A stretch of DNA of 64,000 nt from Pseudomonas kielensis (GCF_014236655.1 NZ_JACMYG010000021.1:40470-104469); one strand, 5' to 3'. Numbered from the stretch's first letter, positions 8,659 through 17,208 are shown. Made by a program: numbers and translations. Notes: generated from the sequence alone by a model not told the origin.

Positions 8659-8835
8659 CTACCTGAGGGCATTCAGGGTCGCGTTGTGTGGAATGCACTG
8701 GTCAACGCCACAACTGGCCGCGACCCTGGGTTGTTGCCTGGCCTGTTCGACGCGGTAGGCGGCGGTGCCATACAGCGCCAGTGTGGCGGTGCAGGTAATG
8801 AAGATCGCGAAATACCGTCTTGTTTTAATGTTCAT
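8659..8835 (-). CDS. 58-residue single-pass membrane protein
   Basis: A small open frame with a good AGAGGT ribosome site 8 bases before ATG at 8835. The product starts MNIKTRRYFAIF, has one hydrophobic helix (about 8-28) after a positively charged N-terminus (Cys15 inside the helix), and a short polar tail with two cysteines, Cys42 and Cys47, in CGVDQC. It ends convergently just after the AraC-type regulator gene. Ribosome site, positive-inside topology and GC-rich third positions support translation. The overlapping plus-strand frame in the same region is less convincing. Function unknown; not recognised. Confidence 0.6.
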   Translation of the reverse strand: MNIKTRRYFAIFITCTATLALYGTAAYRVEQARQQPRVAASCGVDQCIPHNATLNALR

Positions 8836-8960
8836 GGCATCGACCTCTGAACGAATACCCGGGGGTACTACCTATCAGCATAGGTCAGCTGTGCCTGGAT
8901 GCCATGAATACAGCCTGCGCTTGTAGGCGGATATTCAGGGCCGTGATGACGCAATAGCGC

Positions 8961-9866
8961 CTACAGCCCCTCGTCCCATTCCGGCTCTTGCGGAAACCTC
9001 ACCACCAGAAAGTCCAGCATGCTGCGCAACGCCGCCGGCATGTGCTTGCGTGAGGCATACACTGCGTACATGTTCATCTGCCGTGGCTCGGCGTGGGGCA
9101 GCAGGCGGACCAGTTCGCCACGGCGAATGTGCACATGGGCCTGATAGCTGGGCAGCATGGCTATCCCGGCGCCGGCCATGGCGGCGCGCAGCAGGGTGCT
9201 GGCCTCGTTGGCGCTGATGTTGCCCTGCACCGGCACCGAGACCTGTTCCCCCGCCTGCTCGAAGTGCCACAGGCTCTTGCCGAAGTAGGAGTGAGTCAGG
9301 CAATTGTGCAGGCGCAGGTCCTCCACCTGCTGCGGTGCCGGGTGTTCGAGCAGGTACGCCGGGGAGGCGCAGATCAGCGAACGACAGACGGTCAGGCGCC
9401 GCGCGATCAGGTTCGGGTCCAGGTCGTTGCTGGTGCGAATCGCCAGGTCGATGCGTTCATCCACCAGGTTCACCGTACGGTCGAGCATTTGCAGGTCGAT
9501 GCTGACCCCGGGGAAGCGCTTGACGTAGGCGGCCATGGCATCGGCCAGTTGCGCCTGGCCGAACGAGGTACTGACGCTGATGCGCAGCAGGCCGCGTGGC
9601 GCCTCATCCGGCTCGCTGACGGCGGCCTGCATGTCGCTCGACAGCTCAAGCATCTGCCGACAGCGGGGCAGGATCTCGCTGCCGGCGGCGGTCAGGCTCA
9701 GCTTGCGTGTGGTGCGGTGCATCAGCCGGGCGCCGACCCAGTCTTCCAGTTCCGCCAGGTAGCGCGACACCACCGGGCGGGAGAGGTCCAGGTGGTCGGC
9801 GGCGGCCGACTGGCTGCCGAGGTCGACCACGCTGACGAACACGCGCATTGCTTGAAGACGATCCAT
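8961..9866 (-). CDS. LysR-family transcriptional regulator
   Basis: A 301-residue LysR regulator. Its N-terminal HTH (3-62, with SQSAAADHLDLSRPVVSRYL) is followed by a periplasmic-binding-like effector domain (about 90-290) of the CrgA/DsdC-like group. It is divergent from the metallo-beta-lactamase-fold gene at 9982 across 115 bp, the standard arrangement for autoregulation and control of the neighbouring pair. The Shine-Dalgarno sequence is weak, but the start at 9866 matches the family N-terminus. An imperfect inverted repeat (TGTAGGCG ... CGCCTACA, 8922-8965) overlaps the stop codon. Confidence 0.88.
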   Translation of the reverse strand: MDRLQAMRVFVSVVDLGSQSAAADHLDLSRPVVSRYLAELEDWVGARLMHRTTRKLSLTAAGSEILPRCRQMLELSSDMQAAVSEPDEAPRGLLRISVSTSFGQAQLADAMAAYVKRFPGVSIDLQMLDRTVNLVDERIDLAIRTSNDLDPNLIARRLTVCRSLICASPAYLLEHPAPQQVEDLRLHNCLTHSYFGKSLWHFEQAGEQVSVPVQGNISANEASTLLRAAMAGAGIAMLPSYQAHVHIRRGELVRLLPHAEPRQMNMYAVYASRKHMPAALRSMLDFLVVRFPQEPEWDEGL

Positions 9867-9981
9867 GATTTGCCCGCTTTCAGAAACAAACTATGTCCAA
9901 GCATCGCATTTTTTGTAGCGAGTCAGGCAACTAAGCTCTGTCCCATCGCCAAACCCGGCCCTCGGAACACGGAGCAGCACC

Positions 9982-10866
9982 ATGATCGGTTTCAGCACCT
10001 TCAAACGCCTTTTACTGGCCACCGCCACCCTCGGTTTTGCCGCGCATGCCGCGGCCGCCACTGCGGCATTGACCCTGGACGTCTATAACCCGGGCACCGC
10101 GGCCCTCTTCCCGGTGAGCTCGGTGCTGGTCAGCGGCGAAAAAGAAGCGATTCTGGTGGATGCCCAGTTCGGCAAGTCCCAGGCCCAGCAGGTGGTGGAG
10201 AAAATCCGCGCCAGCGGCAAGCAACTGACCACCATCTATATCAGCCACGGTGACCCGGATTACTACTTCGGCCTGGACACCCTGACAGCGGCGTTCCCCA
10301 ACGCCAAGGTGCTGGCCTCGCAACCGACGGTGGATCACATCAAGGCCACGGTTGAAGGCAAACTCAAGTTCTGGGGCCCGAAAATGGGCGCCGACGTCCC
10401 CGCTAAAACCATCATCCCCGGCGTGCTCAAGGGCCATAGCCTGAGCCTGGAAGGCCAGACCCTGGACATCGTGGGCCTGGACGGCAAGCAGCCGGACCGC
10501 AGTTTCGTCTGGATCCCGTCGATCAAGGCGGTGGTTGGCGGCGTGGTGGTCGCGGAAAACATCCACGTCTGGATGGCGGACACCCAGAGCGCGCAGTCCC
10601 ATGCCGACTGGCTGAGCACCCTGGACCAGATCGTCAAGCTGCAACCGCAGACGCTGGTTCCCGGTCACTACCTGGGTGACAGCAGCCGCTCGCTGGCCGC
10701 CGTGCATTTCACCGCCGAGTACATCAAGGCCTTTGATGAAGAAACCGCCAAGGCCAAGGACTCCACCGCACTGATCGCCGCCATGCACAAGCGTTACCCG
10801 AACCTGGGCGAGGAAAGCTCCCTGGAGCTGAGCGCCAAAGTCGCCAAGGGCGAGATGCAGTGGTGA
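9982..10866 (+). CDS. Exported metallo-beta-lactamase-fold hydrolase with altered ligand motif
   Basis: A 294-residue protein with a signal peptide (about 1-26) and an MBL fold. The usual HxHxDH zinc motif reads H89-G-D91-P-D93-Y-Y (ISHGDPDYYFG), so the second and last His are replaced by Asp and Tyr. A downstream His in VPGHYLGD is kept. Altered metal binding or a non-hydrolase role is therefore possible, although this variant recurs in a subfamily of exported MBL proteins. GGAG precedes the start. The NAD(P)-binding gene follows 46 bp later, and a divergent LysR gene lies upstream, suggesting one small regulon. Substrate unknown. Confidence 0.8.
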   Translation: MIGFSTFKRLLLATATLGFAAHAAAATAALTLDVYNPGTAALFPVSSVLVSGEKEAILVDAQFGKSQAQQVVEKIRASGKQLTTIYISHGDPDYYFGLDTLTAAFPNAKVLASQPTVDHIKATVEGKLKFWGPKMGADVPAKTIIPGVLKGHSLSLEGQTLDIVGLDGKQPDRSFVWIPSIKAVVGGVVVAENIHVWMADTQSAQSHADWLSTLDQIVKLQPQTLVPGHYLGDSSRSLAAVHFTAEYIKAFDEETAKAKDSTALIAAMHKRYPNLGEESSLELSAKVAKGEMQW

Positions 10867-10912
10867 GTCGTCACCCTGTCGTTAGCCAACCTCAATCACT
10901 GGAGCACTGTTC

Positions 10913-11527
10913 ATGAGCAAGATCGCACTGATTGGCGCCACCGGCCGTGCCGGTAGCCAACTGTTGGAAGAAGCCCTGCGTCGTGGCCATAGCGTGACCG
11001 CCATCGCCCGGGACATCTCGAAGCTCGCTGCCCGCGCAGGTGTCGTGAGCCAAAGCCTCGACGTGCTGGATGCCACCGCCTTGCAAGCGGCGGTGGCCGG
11101 GCATGACCTGGTGATCAGCGCGGCGCACTTCGCGAGCATCCCGGCCAGCGCCGTGATCGGCCCGGTGAAGGCGGCCGGGGTCAAGCGCCTGCTGGTGGTG
11201 GGTGGTGCCGGTTCGTTGTTGTTGCCAGATGGCAGCCGAGTCATCGACGCCCCGGACTTCCCGGCCGAGTACAAGGCCGAAGCCAGTGCCGGAGCGTTGT
11301 TTCTCGACGCGCTGCGCCAGGAGCAGCAGTTGGACTGGACCTTCCTTTCACCGTCGGCGCTGTTTGTCGAAGGCGAGCGTACCGGCCGTTTCCGTCTTGG
11401 CCGGGATGAACTGCTGGTGAGTGCCGAGGGCAAGAGCTGGATCACCTTCGCCGACTACGCCATTGCGCTGCTGGACGAAGTCGAGCAACCCGCCCATTCG
11501 CGCCAGCGCTTCACCGTCGGCTACTGA
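10913..11527 (+). CDS. NAD(P)-binding oxidoreductase (NmrA/YwnB-like atypical SDR)
   Basis: A 204-residue cytoplasmic protein with a Rossmann fold. The dinucleotide motif G8ATG11RAG14 sits at the extreme N-terminus. The classical SDR YxxxK pair is not evident, which fits the atypical NAD(P)H-binding group of flavin-reductase-like or regulatory proteins. GGAG precedes the start. It follows the MBL-fold gene by 46 bp and is probably cotranscribed with it under the divergent LysR regulator. A REP element lies just after the stop. Confidence 0.82.
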   Translation: MSKIALIGATGRAGSQLLEEALRRGHSVTAIARDISKLAARAGVVSQSLDVLDATALQAAVAGHDLVISAAHFASIPASAVIGPVKAAGVKRLLVVGGAGSLLLPDGSRVIDAPDFPAEYKAEASAGALFLDALRQEQQLDWTFLSPSALFVEGERTGRFRLGRDELLVSAEGKSWITFADYAIALLDEVEQPAHSRQRFTVGY

Positions 11528-11594
11528 GCAGGGAGCTGGAACCCGCTTCCACAGGGCCAGGTGCTCGCAGATTTTGCATACAGCCATCAAGCTT

Positions 11595-11620
11595 GTGGGA
11601 GCGAGCTTGCTCGCGATAGT
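11595..11620 (+). repeat. Single REP element
   Basis: The sequence GTGGGAGCGAGCTTGCTCGC followed by GAT is a typical fluorescens-group REP with a GCGAGC/GCTCGC hairpin. It lies in the gap after the NAD(P)-binding gene. The rest of the 11528-11722 gap shows no gene. Confidence 0.85.
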
Positions 11621-11722
11621 GGTGTGTCAGGGACCATCGATGTTGGCTGTGCCGGCCCCAACGCGAGCAGACGGAGCGCCGCCCGGTTCGCCCCACAGGG
11701 AGAACAGTGGCGCTCCGGCAGC

Positions 11723-12604
11723 TCAACGCGCCTGCGCCTGCAACACCAGCCACTCCATCAATTCGCGCAACTGCGGTGATGGCCCGGGTTTCTGCGGGAA
11801 CACCAGGTAGTACGCCAGCCCCGTGCGCACCTTCAGCGCAAAGGGCATGACCAGCCGTCCGGCACTCAGGTCATCGCCAATCAACGACCAGTCACCAATC
11901 GCCACCCCGGTACCTTGGGACGCCACCGACATCGCCAGGTCGAGGGTCTCGAAGTGCTGGCCCTTGCCCACCGTACTGAGGTTGACGTCCGCGGCTTTCA
12001 GCCAGGCTTTCCAGTCCCGTTGATCCCGCGTGGGGTGCAGCAGCAAGTGCTGGTCGAGGTCTGCCGGGCTGCGCAGCGGCACCGGGCCATCGAGCAGCGG
12101 CTGGGAGCAGACGGGCGTCAGCTGTTCATCGAACAGGCGCAGCGACGCCAGCGTGCTGTCCGGTGGTACGCCGTACATCACGGCGGCATCGAACTGTTCG
12201 CGGTGAAAATCCACCCCATGGTGCACGGTGGTGGTCAGCTCCACCGGCACGTCCGGACGCTCCTTCTGCCATTGCAGCAACCGTGGCAGCAACCAGCGCA
12301 TCACGCAGGTCGGGGCCTTGAGCTGCAGGGTTTCGCGGTGCGCGCCGACCTGTTCCACCGCCTCGTCGATCAGCCCGAACACCTGCTGGATGCGCGGCAG
12401 CCATTCCTGGCCCTCAGCCGTCAGGCTTAAGCCCCGTGCCTGGCGGTGGAACAGCGTGTACCCCAGGTGTTCTTCCAGCCCGGCGATCTGCCGGCTCACG
12501 GCACCCTGGGTGATGTGCAACTGCTCGGCCGCCCGGGTGAAATTGCAGCACTGGGCCGTGATCAGAAACGTGTGCAGGGCGGGGAGGGGAGGAAGTCGTT
12601 TCAT
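11723..12604 (-). CDS. LysR-family regulator, GcvA-like
   Basis: A LysR regulator of about 293 residues. The N-terminus (LPALHTFLITAQCCNFTRAA, then ITQGAVSRQIAGLEEHLG) is the GcvA/AmpR-type HTH, with a type-2 periplasmic-binding effector domain behind it. Start 12604 is the conserved one; 12619 is an alternative ATG, and neither has a strong ribosome site. The gene is divergent from the decarboxylase gene at 12764, and the intervening 160 bp contain a motif repeated before the ABC-transporter operon. It is therefore the best candidate regulator of the whole 12.7-20.2 kb cassette (inference). Confidence 0.88.
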   Translation of the reverse strand: MKRLPPLPALHTFLITAQCCNFTRAAEQLHITQGAVSRQIAGLEEHLGYTLFHRQARGLSLTAEGQEWLPRIQQVFGLIDEAVEQVGAHRETLQLKAPTCVMRWLLPRLLQWQKERPDVPVELTTTVHHGVDFHREQFDAAVMYGVPPDSTLASLRLFDEQLTPVCSQPLLDGPVPLRSPADLDQHLLLHPTRDQRDWKAWLKAADVNLSTVGKGQHFETLDLAMSVASQGTGVAIGDWSLIGDDLSAGRLVMPFALKVRTGLAYYLVFPQKPGPSPQLRELMEWLVLQAQAR

Positions 12605-12639
12605 GGGACGCCAAGGCATGAGGTGAGGACATGGCGAGT

Positions 12640-12662
12640 ATGACTTTTTATCGATTGTTGCG
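12640..12662 (+). promoter_or_regulatory. Shared motif, copy 1 (upstream of the decarboxylase gene)
   Basis: A 23-bp element of the form ATGA-Y-TTTTT-W followed by TCGATTGTTGCG. A second copy at 15907-15929 matches 21 of 23 positions. It lies between the divergent LysR gene and the decarboxylase gene, 101 bp before the latter's start. It is most likely a binding site for the local regulator. Confidence 0.55.
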
Positions 12663-12763
12663 GCTACCCGCGGACCGTTCCAATAACGCCATGACTGAGC
12701 CCCGTCGCGCAGCAAAAAATGTCGCGCGGGGTCAGCGTCTCAACGAACAAGAAGGGCAAAGAC

Positions 12764-14401
12764 ATGGCGACGTGCGGCGAAGTATTGGTCAAGTTACTCG
12801 AAGGCTACGGGGTCGAGCAGGTGTTCGGCATTCCCGGGGTCCACACCGTTGAGCTGTATCGCGGGCTGGCCCGTTCGAGCATCAACCACGTCACCCCGCG
12901 CCATGAACAGGGCGCCGGCTTCATGGCCGACGGCTATGCCCGCACCAGCGGCAAACCCGGGGTGTGCTTCATCATCACCGGCCCCGGCATGACCAACATC
13001 ACCACGGCCATGGGCCAGGCCTATGCCGACTCGATCCCGATGCTGGTGATCTCCAGCGTGCAGTCGCGCAGCCAGTTGGGCGGTGGTCGTGGCAAGTTGC
13101 ACGAACTGCCGAACCAGGGTGCCCTGGTGGCGGGTGTGGCAGCGTTCTCTCATACGCTGATGTCGGCCGCCGAGCTGCCGGGCGTGCTGGCCCGGGCTTT
13201 CGCCCTGTTCCAGGCCGGGCGCCCGCGTCCGGTGCACATCGAGATTCCCCTCGACGTGCTGGTGGAAGACGCCGATTTCCTGCTCGATAGCCAGCCAGTG
13301 AGCATTACTCGCGCGGGTGCCGCGCCGTCGGCCGTGGCGCAGATGAGTGAGTGGCTGGCAAACGCCCAGCGTCCGCTGATTCTCGCCGGTGGCGGCTCGA
13401 TTGATGCCGCCGCCGAGCTGACCCGCCTGGCCGAGTTGCTGGACGCGCCGGTGGCCCTGACCATCAATGCCAAAGGCATGTTGCCGGCAGAGCACCCCTT
13501 GCTGATCGGCTCGACCCAGTCCCTGGTGGCCACCCGTGCCCTGGTGGCGGACGCCGATGTGGTGCTGGCGATCGGCACCGAGCTGGCGGAAACCGATTAC
13601 GACGTGACCTTTGCCGGCGGCTTCGAGATTCCCGGGACGCTGCTGCGGGTCGACATCGACCCGGACCAGACCGTGCGCAACTACCCGCCGAAAGTCGCGC
13701 TGGTGGCGGATGCGCAATATGCCGCCCAGGCCCTGCTCGACGGCGTGACCAAGCATGCCCTGGCCGAGCGCCGCAGCGATTGGGGCCAGGCCCGTGCCGC
13801 CAGCCTGCGGGCTGAACTGGCAAGCACCTGGGACGCCCCGACCCTGGCCCAGACCCTGTTCCTGCACACCGTGCAGGAGGTCTTGCCAGAGGCGGTATTC
13901 GTCGGCGATTCGACCCAGCCGGTGTACAGCGGCAACCTGACGTTCAACCCGCAGCGCCCGCGTCGCTGGTTCAACTCGTCCACCGGTTACGGCACCCTCG
14001 GTTATGCCCTGCCGGCGGCCATCGGCGCCTGGCTCGGCGGTGGCCAGGCACGCGACACCCGGCCTCCGGTGGTGTGCCTGATCGGTGACGGCGGCCTGCA
14101 GTTCACCTTGCCGGAACTGGCCAGTGCCGTGGAAGCGCGCACGCCGGTGATCGTCCTGCTGTGGAATAACAACGGCTACGAAGAGATCAAGAAGTACATG
14201 GTCAACCGTGCCATCGAACCGGTGGGCGTCGACATCTACACCCCGGATTTCATCACCGTGGCCAAGGGCCTGGGCTGTGCGGCACAGACCGTCAACGGGG
14301 TGGATGAACTCCGTGCGGCGCTGCGTGCCGCAGTGGATCGCCAGGGCCCGAGCCTGATTGAGATCGACCAGAACCAATGGCAAAAGGCGGTGTTGGCATG
14401 A
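12764..14401 (+). CDS. aruI: ThDP-dependent decarboxylase, 5-guanidino-2-oxopentanoate decarboxylase-like
   Basis: A 545-residue acetolactate-synthase-like enzyme. The N-terminal ThDP pyrimidine-binding domain has catalytic Glu48 in HEQGAGFMADGYAR. A central domain follows, and the C-terminal diphosphate-binding domain has the GDG-X24-NN motif (GDG at about 441, NNN at about 468). The opening VFGIPGVHTVELYRGL is typical of proteins annotated as AruI, which decarboxylates 2-ketoarginine in the arginine transaminase pathway. No aruH transaminase lies in the window, so the exact 2-oxo acid is uncertain. ATG 12764 has AAGGG upstream; ATG 12719 is an alternative. The aldehyde dehydrogenase gene overlaps its stop (ATGA), so the aldehyde product is probably oxidised at once. 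Confidence 0.78.
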   Translation: MATCGEVLVKLLEGYGVEQVFGIPGVHTVELYRGLARSSINHVTPRHEQGAGFMADGYARTSGKPGVCFIITGPGMTNITTAMGQAYADSIPMLVISSVQSRSQLGGGRGKLHELPNQGALVAGVAAFSHTLMSAAELPGVLARAFALFQAGRPRPVHIEIPLDVLVEDADFLLDSQPVSITRAGAAPSAVAQMSEWLANAQRPLILAGGGSIDAAAELTRLAELLDAPVALTINAKGMLPAEHPLLIGSTQSLVATRALVADADVVLAIGTELAETDYDVTFAGGFEIPGTLLRVDIDPDQTVRNYPPKVALVADAQYAAQALLDGVTKHALAERRSDWGQARAASLRAELASTWDAPTLAQTLFLHTVQEVLPEAVFVGDSTQPVYSGNLTFNPQRPRRWFNSSTGYGTLGYALPAAIGAWLGGGQARDTRPPVVCLIGDGGLQFTLPELASAVEARTPVIVLLWNNNGYEEIKKYMVNRAIEPVGVDIYTPDFITVAKGLGCAAQTVNGVDELRAALRAAVDRQGPSLIEIDQNQWQKAVLA

Positions 14402-15846
14402 GCTTCCCTATCACCCTGGACGGTGTGTACATCGATGGCCAATGGTCGGCGGGCAGCGAGCACCTGCGGGTCATCAACCCGGCGACCGAAGCCCTGTTGA
14501 CCACGGTCAACGGCGGCGACGAAGGCGCGGTCGATCGCGCACTGAGTGCCGCCACCGCAGCCTTTGCCCAATGGTCGAACACCTCGGGCGCCGAGCGTGG
14601 GGCGATCCTGCGTCGTATTGCCTCGGGCGTGCAGGCCGGCCGGGAGCGGCTGATGTACCTGCAGTCGAGCAACAACGGCAAACCGCTGTTTGAAGCCGGG
14701 ATCGACGTCGATGACGTGATCGCCACTTTCGAATATTACGCCGGCCTGGCGGAGGCGCTGGACGCCAGCCAGGACAGCCCGCTGGAGCTGCCGAGCGAGG
14801 CGTTTGCCGCCCGCGTACGCCGGGAACCCTGCGGCGTGGTCGGGCTGATCGTGCCGTGGAATTTCCCCATGGTCACCACCGCCTGGAAACTCGCGCCGGC
14901 CCTGGCCGCCGGTTGCTGCGTGGTGCTCAAGCCCTCCGAGGTCACCCCGCTGCCGGAGCTGGAACTGGCGGCGATCATCGCCCGCAGCGGCTTGCCCAAC
15001 GGCGTGTTCAACCTGGTCTGCGGCACCGGCCTGGCAGTGGGTGCACCGCTGTCGAGCGATCCGCGGGTGGCGAAGATTTCCTTCACCGGCAGCAACGCGG
15101 TGGGCGTCCAGGTCATGCAGCGTGCGGCGGAAACCATCAAGGGCGTGAGCCTGGAGCTGGGCGGTAAGTCGTCGTTGCTGGTGATGGCCGACGCCGACCT
15201 CGACCTGGCGGTGGAGCTGGCCAGTGGCGGCGGGTTCTTCAACGCCGGGCAGATGTGTTCCGCCACCAGCCGGGTGCTGGTGGCCGATGCGCTGGCGGAT
15301 GAGTTCCTGCAACGCCTGAAAGCCCGTGCCGAGTCGATCCGGGTCGCTGATCCGTTCGACCCCGAGGTGGAGATGGGCGCGCTGGTCAATCAGGCGCAGT
15401 ACCAGCGGGTACTGGGCCACATCGATCGCGGCCTGAGCGCCGGTGCGCGCCTGGTGTGCGGTGGCGGGCGTCCGGCGGACCTGCCGCGCGGGTATTTTTT
15501 GCAGCCGACGGTGTTCACCGACGTGCCCCTGGACAGTGCGCTGTGGTGCGAAGAGATCTTTGGCCCGGTGCTGTGTGTGCGCCGTTTTGCCAGCGAGCAG
15601 GAAGCCATCGCGTTGGCCAACGACAGTCAGTTCGGCCTGGTGGCCAGTGTCGTCAGCGGTGACGCGAGCGCGGCGCAGCGGGTCGCCAACGCCCTGCAGG
15701 CGGGCCTGGTGTGGATCAACGCGCCGCAGGTGATCTTCCCGCAGGCGGCCTGGGGTGGCTACAAACAGAGCAGTCTCGGCCGCGAGTTGGGGCCGTGGGG
15801 TTTGCAGGCTTTCCAGGAAATCAAACACGTTATACGCGCGGTCTGA
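14398..15846 (+). CDS. NAD(P)-dependent aldehyde dehydrogenase
   Basis: A 482-residue aldehyde dehydrogenase. The catalytic Cys287 (GQMCSATSR) and general base Glu253 (LELGGKS) are present, as are the cofactor motif SFTGSNAVG and the PWNFPM block. The ATG overlaps the stop of the decarboxylase gene by 4 bp, indicating translational coupling. The product of the decarboxylase (probably 4-guanidinobutyraldehyde or a related amino-aldehyde) is the likely substrate, and the enzyme resembles betaine-aldehyde/aminobutyraldehyde dehydrogenases. The following polyamine-type ABC importer supports a role in catabolism of a cationic amine or amino acid. Confidence 0.88.
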   Translation: MSFPITLDGVYIDGQWSAGSEHLRVINPATEALLTTVNGGDEGAVDRALSAATAAFAQWSNTSGAERGAILRRIASGVQAGRERLMYLQSSNNGKPLFEAGIDVDDVIATFEYYAGLAEALDASQDSPLELPSEAFAARVRREPCGVVGLIVPWNFPMVTTAWKLAPALAAGCCVVLKPSEVTPLPELELAAIIARSGLPNGVFNLVCGTGLAVGAPLSSDPRVAKISFTGSNAVGVQVMQRAAETIKGVSLELGGKSSLLVMADADLDLAVELASGGGFFNAGQMCSATSRVLVADALADEFLQRLKARAESIRVADPFDPEVEMGALVNQAQYQRVLGHIDRGLSAGARLVCGGGRPADLPRGYFLQPTVFTDVPLDSALWCEEIFGPVLCVRRFASEQEAIALANDSQFGLVASVVSGDASAAQRVANALQAGLVWINAPQVIFPQAAWGGYKQSSLGRELGPWGLQAFQEIKHVIRAV

Positions 15847-15862
15847 GCGCCCGAAAACGGGC

Positions 15863-15891
15863 CACGCATGCCTCGTCACGAGGCATGCGTG
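15863..15891. promoter_or_regulatory. Near-perfect 14-bp inverted repeat after the dehydrogenase gene
   Basis: Arms CACGCATGCCTCGT and ACGAGGCATGCGTG are separated by one base. The hairpin starts 16 bp after the dehydrogenase stop. It has no immediate T-run (eight T's occur about 20 bp later), so it may be a processing or stabilising stem, an inefficient terminator, or an operator for the next operon. Confidence 0.5.
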
Positions 15892-15906
15892 CGGGACATG
15901 GCTTCA

Positions 15907-15929
15907 ATGATTTTTTTTCGATTGTTGCG
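15907..15929 (+). promoter_or_regulatory. Shared motif, copy 2 (upstream of the ABC transporter operon)
   Basis: Second copy of the 23-bp motif seen at 12640-12662, with TTTTCGATTGTTGCG at its core. It lies 134 bp before the substrate-binding protein gene, similar to the 101 bp of copy 1. This suggests coregulation of the enzymes and the transporter. Confidence 0.55.
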
Positions 15930-16062
15930 CCCAGGGCGTGACCTCAGGATGAACCCGCCGACATCGCCAAAGCCCCGGTAACACTGGGGTTGGCAGCGGT
16001 CGAACAGCGCGGTCGCAAGGGATGCAGCCACCTCAAATCAACAACAATAGAGGGAGTCCTTT

Positions 16063-17166
16063 ATGGGCGAGCATGATCTGAACAGAAGACAATTCATCAA
16101 GACCGTTGGGGTTGCCTCGGTGGCGGCCGCCGCCATGAGCATGCCGTTCATCCGCGCCAACGCCAGTGACACGCGCTTTCAAGGCAAGACCCTGCGTCTG
16201 CTGACCTGGTCCGATGACACGGGCCTGGCGGCACTGCGCAACATCGCCGCGACCTTCGAGGCCAAGACCGGCGCCAAGGTCATCGCCGACCGCACCGGCA
16301 GCACCTCGGAAATGGTCGCCAAGCTCAAGGCCGCAGGTGATCGCCCGCAGTACGACATCATCACCCTGGCCGGGGTCGGTGCCGAAGGCCTGGCCGCCGC
16401 CGGCCTGCTGGAAAAGCCCGACCTCAACCGCATTCCCAACCTGCTCGACGTACCGGAAAAATACCGCACCGGTGCCAACGGCCACGGCATTGGTTACCTG
16501 CTGTGGTGCAACAGCCTGGTCTACAGCACCCGCACCCTGAGTGAAGCGCCAACCAGCTATGCCGCGTTATGGGATGCAGAGCTGGCGCCGAGTATCTTCC
16601 TGCCGCCGCCGAACTGGACCGAGGCCATGGACCTGATCATCATCGCCGCGAAACTGGCCGGCGGTGACGAACACAACATCGAGCCGGGCTTCAAGAAGCT
16701 TGCCGAGCTCAAGGACCGGGTCGTGACCCTGGGGGAGAACCCCAACCAGATCGCTGAGCTGTTCCGCACCGGGTCCCTGGACATGGGCGGGCTGTACGCA
16801 CCGGCGTTTTTCCCCAAGCAGATCCGCGATCCGGCCTACGGCCTGGGCGCTACTTTTGGCATGAAGGAAGGTTTCTACACCGACCTGATGCTGTCGGTGA
16901 TGCCGAAGAACCGTCCCGGCGACACCGACCTGGCCTACGCCTTCATCGACCACTCTTTGGACCCGCTGGTCCAGGGCAAGATGGCCGAAGACATCTTCAA
17001 CGGCCCGGTCAACGCCAAGGCCATCATCTCCGCCGAGGCCCGCAAGAGCCCGTATATCCTGACGCCGGAGCAGATTGCCGAGAAGGCGATCATGCACGAC
17101 AACGCCTTCCTGGCGAGCGTGCACGACCAATGGATTCGTCGTTACACGGAAATCTTTTCTTCCTGA
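16063..17166 (+). CDS. ABC transporter substrate-binding protein, polyamine (PotD) type, Tat-exported
   Basis: A 367-residue periplasmic binding protein. The N-terminus carries a twin-arginine signal (NRRQFIKTVGVAS, then a hydrophobic stretch ending RANA), so it should be exported folded by the Tat system. The mature domain is the type-2 periplasmic-binding fold of the PotD/spermidine-putrescine group, including LRLLTWSDDTG near its start. GGGAG precedes the ATG. Two permease genes and an ATPase gene follow. The neighbouring decarboxylase and dehydrogenase suggest that the ligand is the substrate or a precursor of that pathway, possibly arginine-derived; this is inference. Confidence 0.87.
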   Translation: MGEHDLNRRQFIKTVGVASVAAAAMSMPFIRANASDTRFQGKTLRLLTWSDDTGLAALRNIAATFEAKTGAKVIADRTGSTSEMVAKLKAAGDRPQYDIITLAGVGAEGLAAAGLLEKPDLNRIPNLLDVPEKYRTGANGHGIGYLLWCNSLVYSTRTLSEAPTSYAALWDAELAPSIFLPPPNWTEAMDLIIIAAKLAGGDEHNIEPGFKKLAELKDRVVTLGENPNQIAELFRTGSLDMGGLYAPAFFPKQIRDPAYGLGATFGMKEGFYTDLMLSVMPKNRPGDTDLAYAFIDHSLDPLVQGKMAEDIFNGPVNAKAIISAEARKSPYILTPEQIAEKAIMHDNAFLASVHDQWIRRYTEIFSS

Positions 17167-17208
17167 TCGAGTGACCACCACAGGACCTTCAGCCACTGAG
17201 GATTCCCG

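Noticed and set aside
8653..8850. Plus-strand 65-codon frame after the PobR-like gene
   Set aside because: It begins without a ribosome site directly at the preceding stop, and the minus-strand 58-codon frame has much better start and topology signals.
14236..15879. A 547-codon open frame antisense to the aldehyde dehydrogenase gene
   Set aside because: Composition (His, Gln, Arg-rich) is typical of reverse-strand shadows; the dehydrogenase has intact catalytic motifs.
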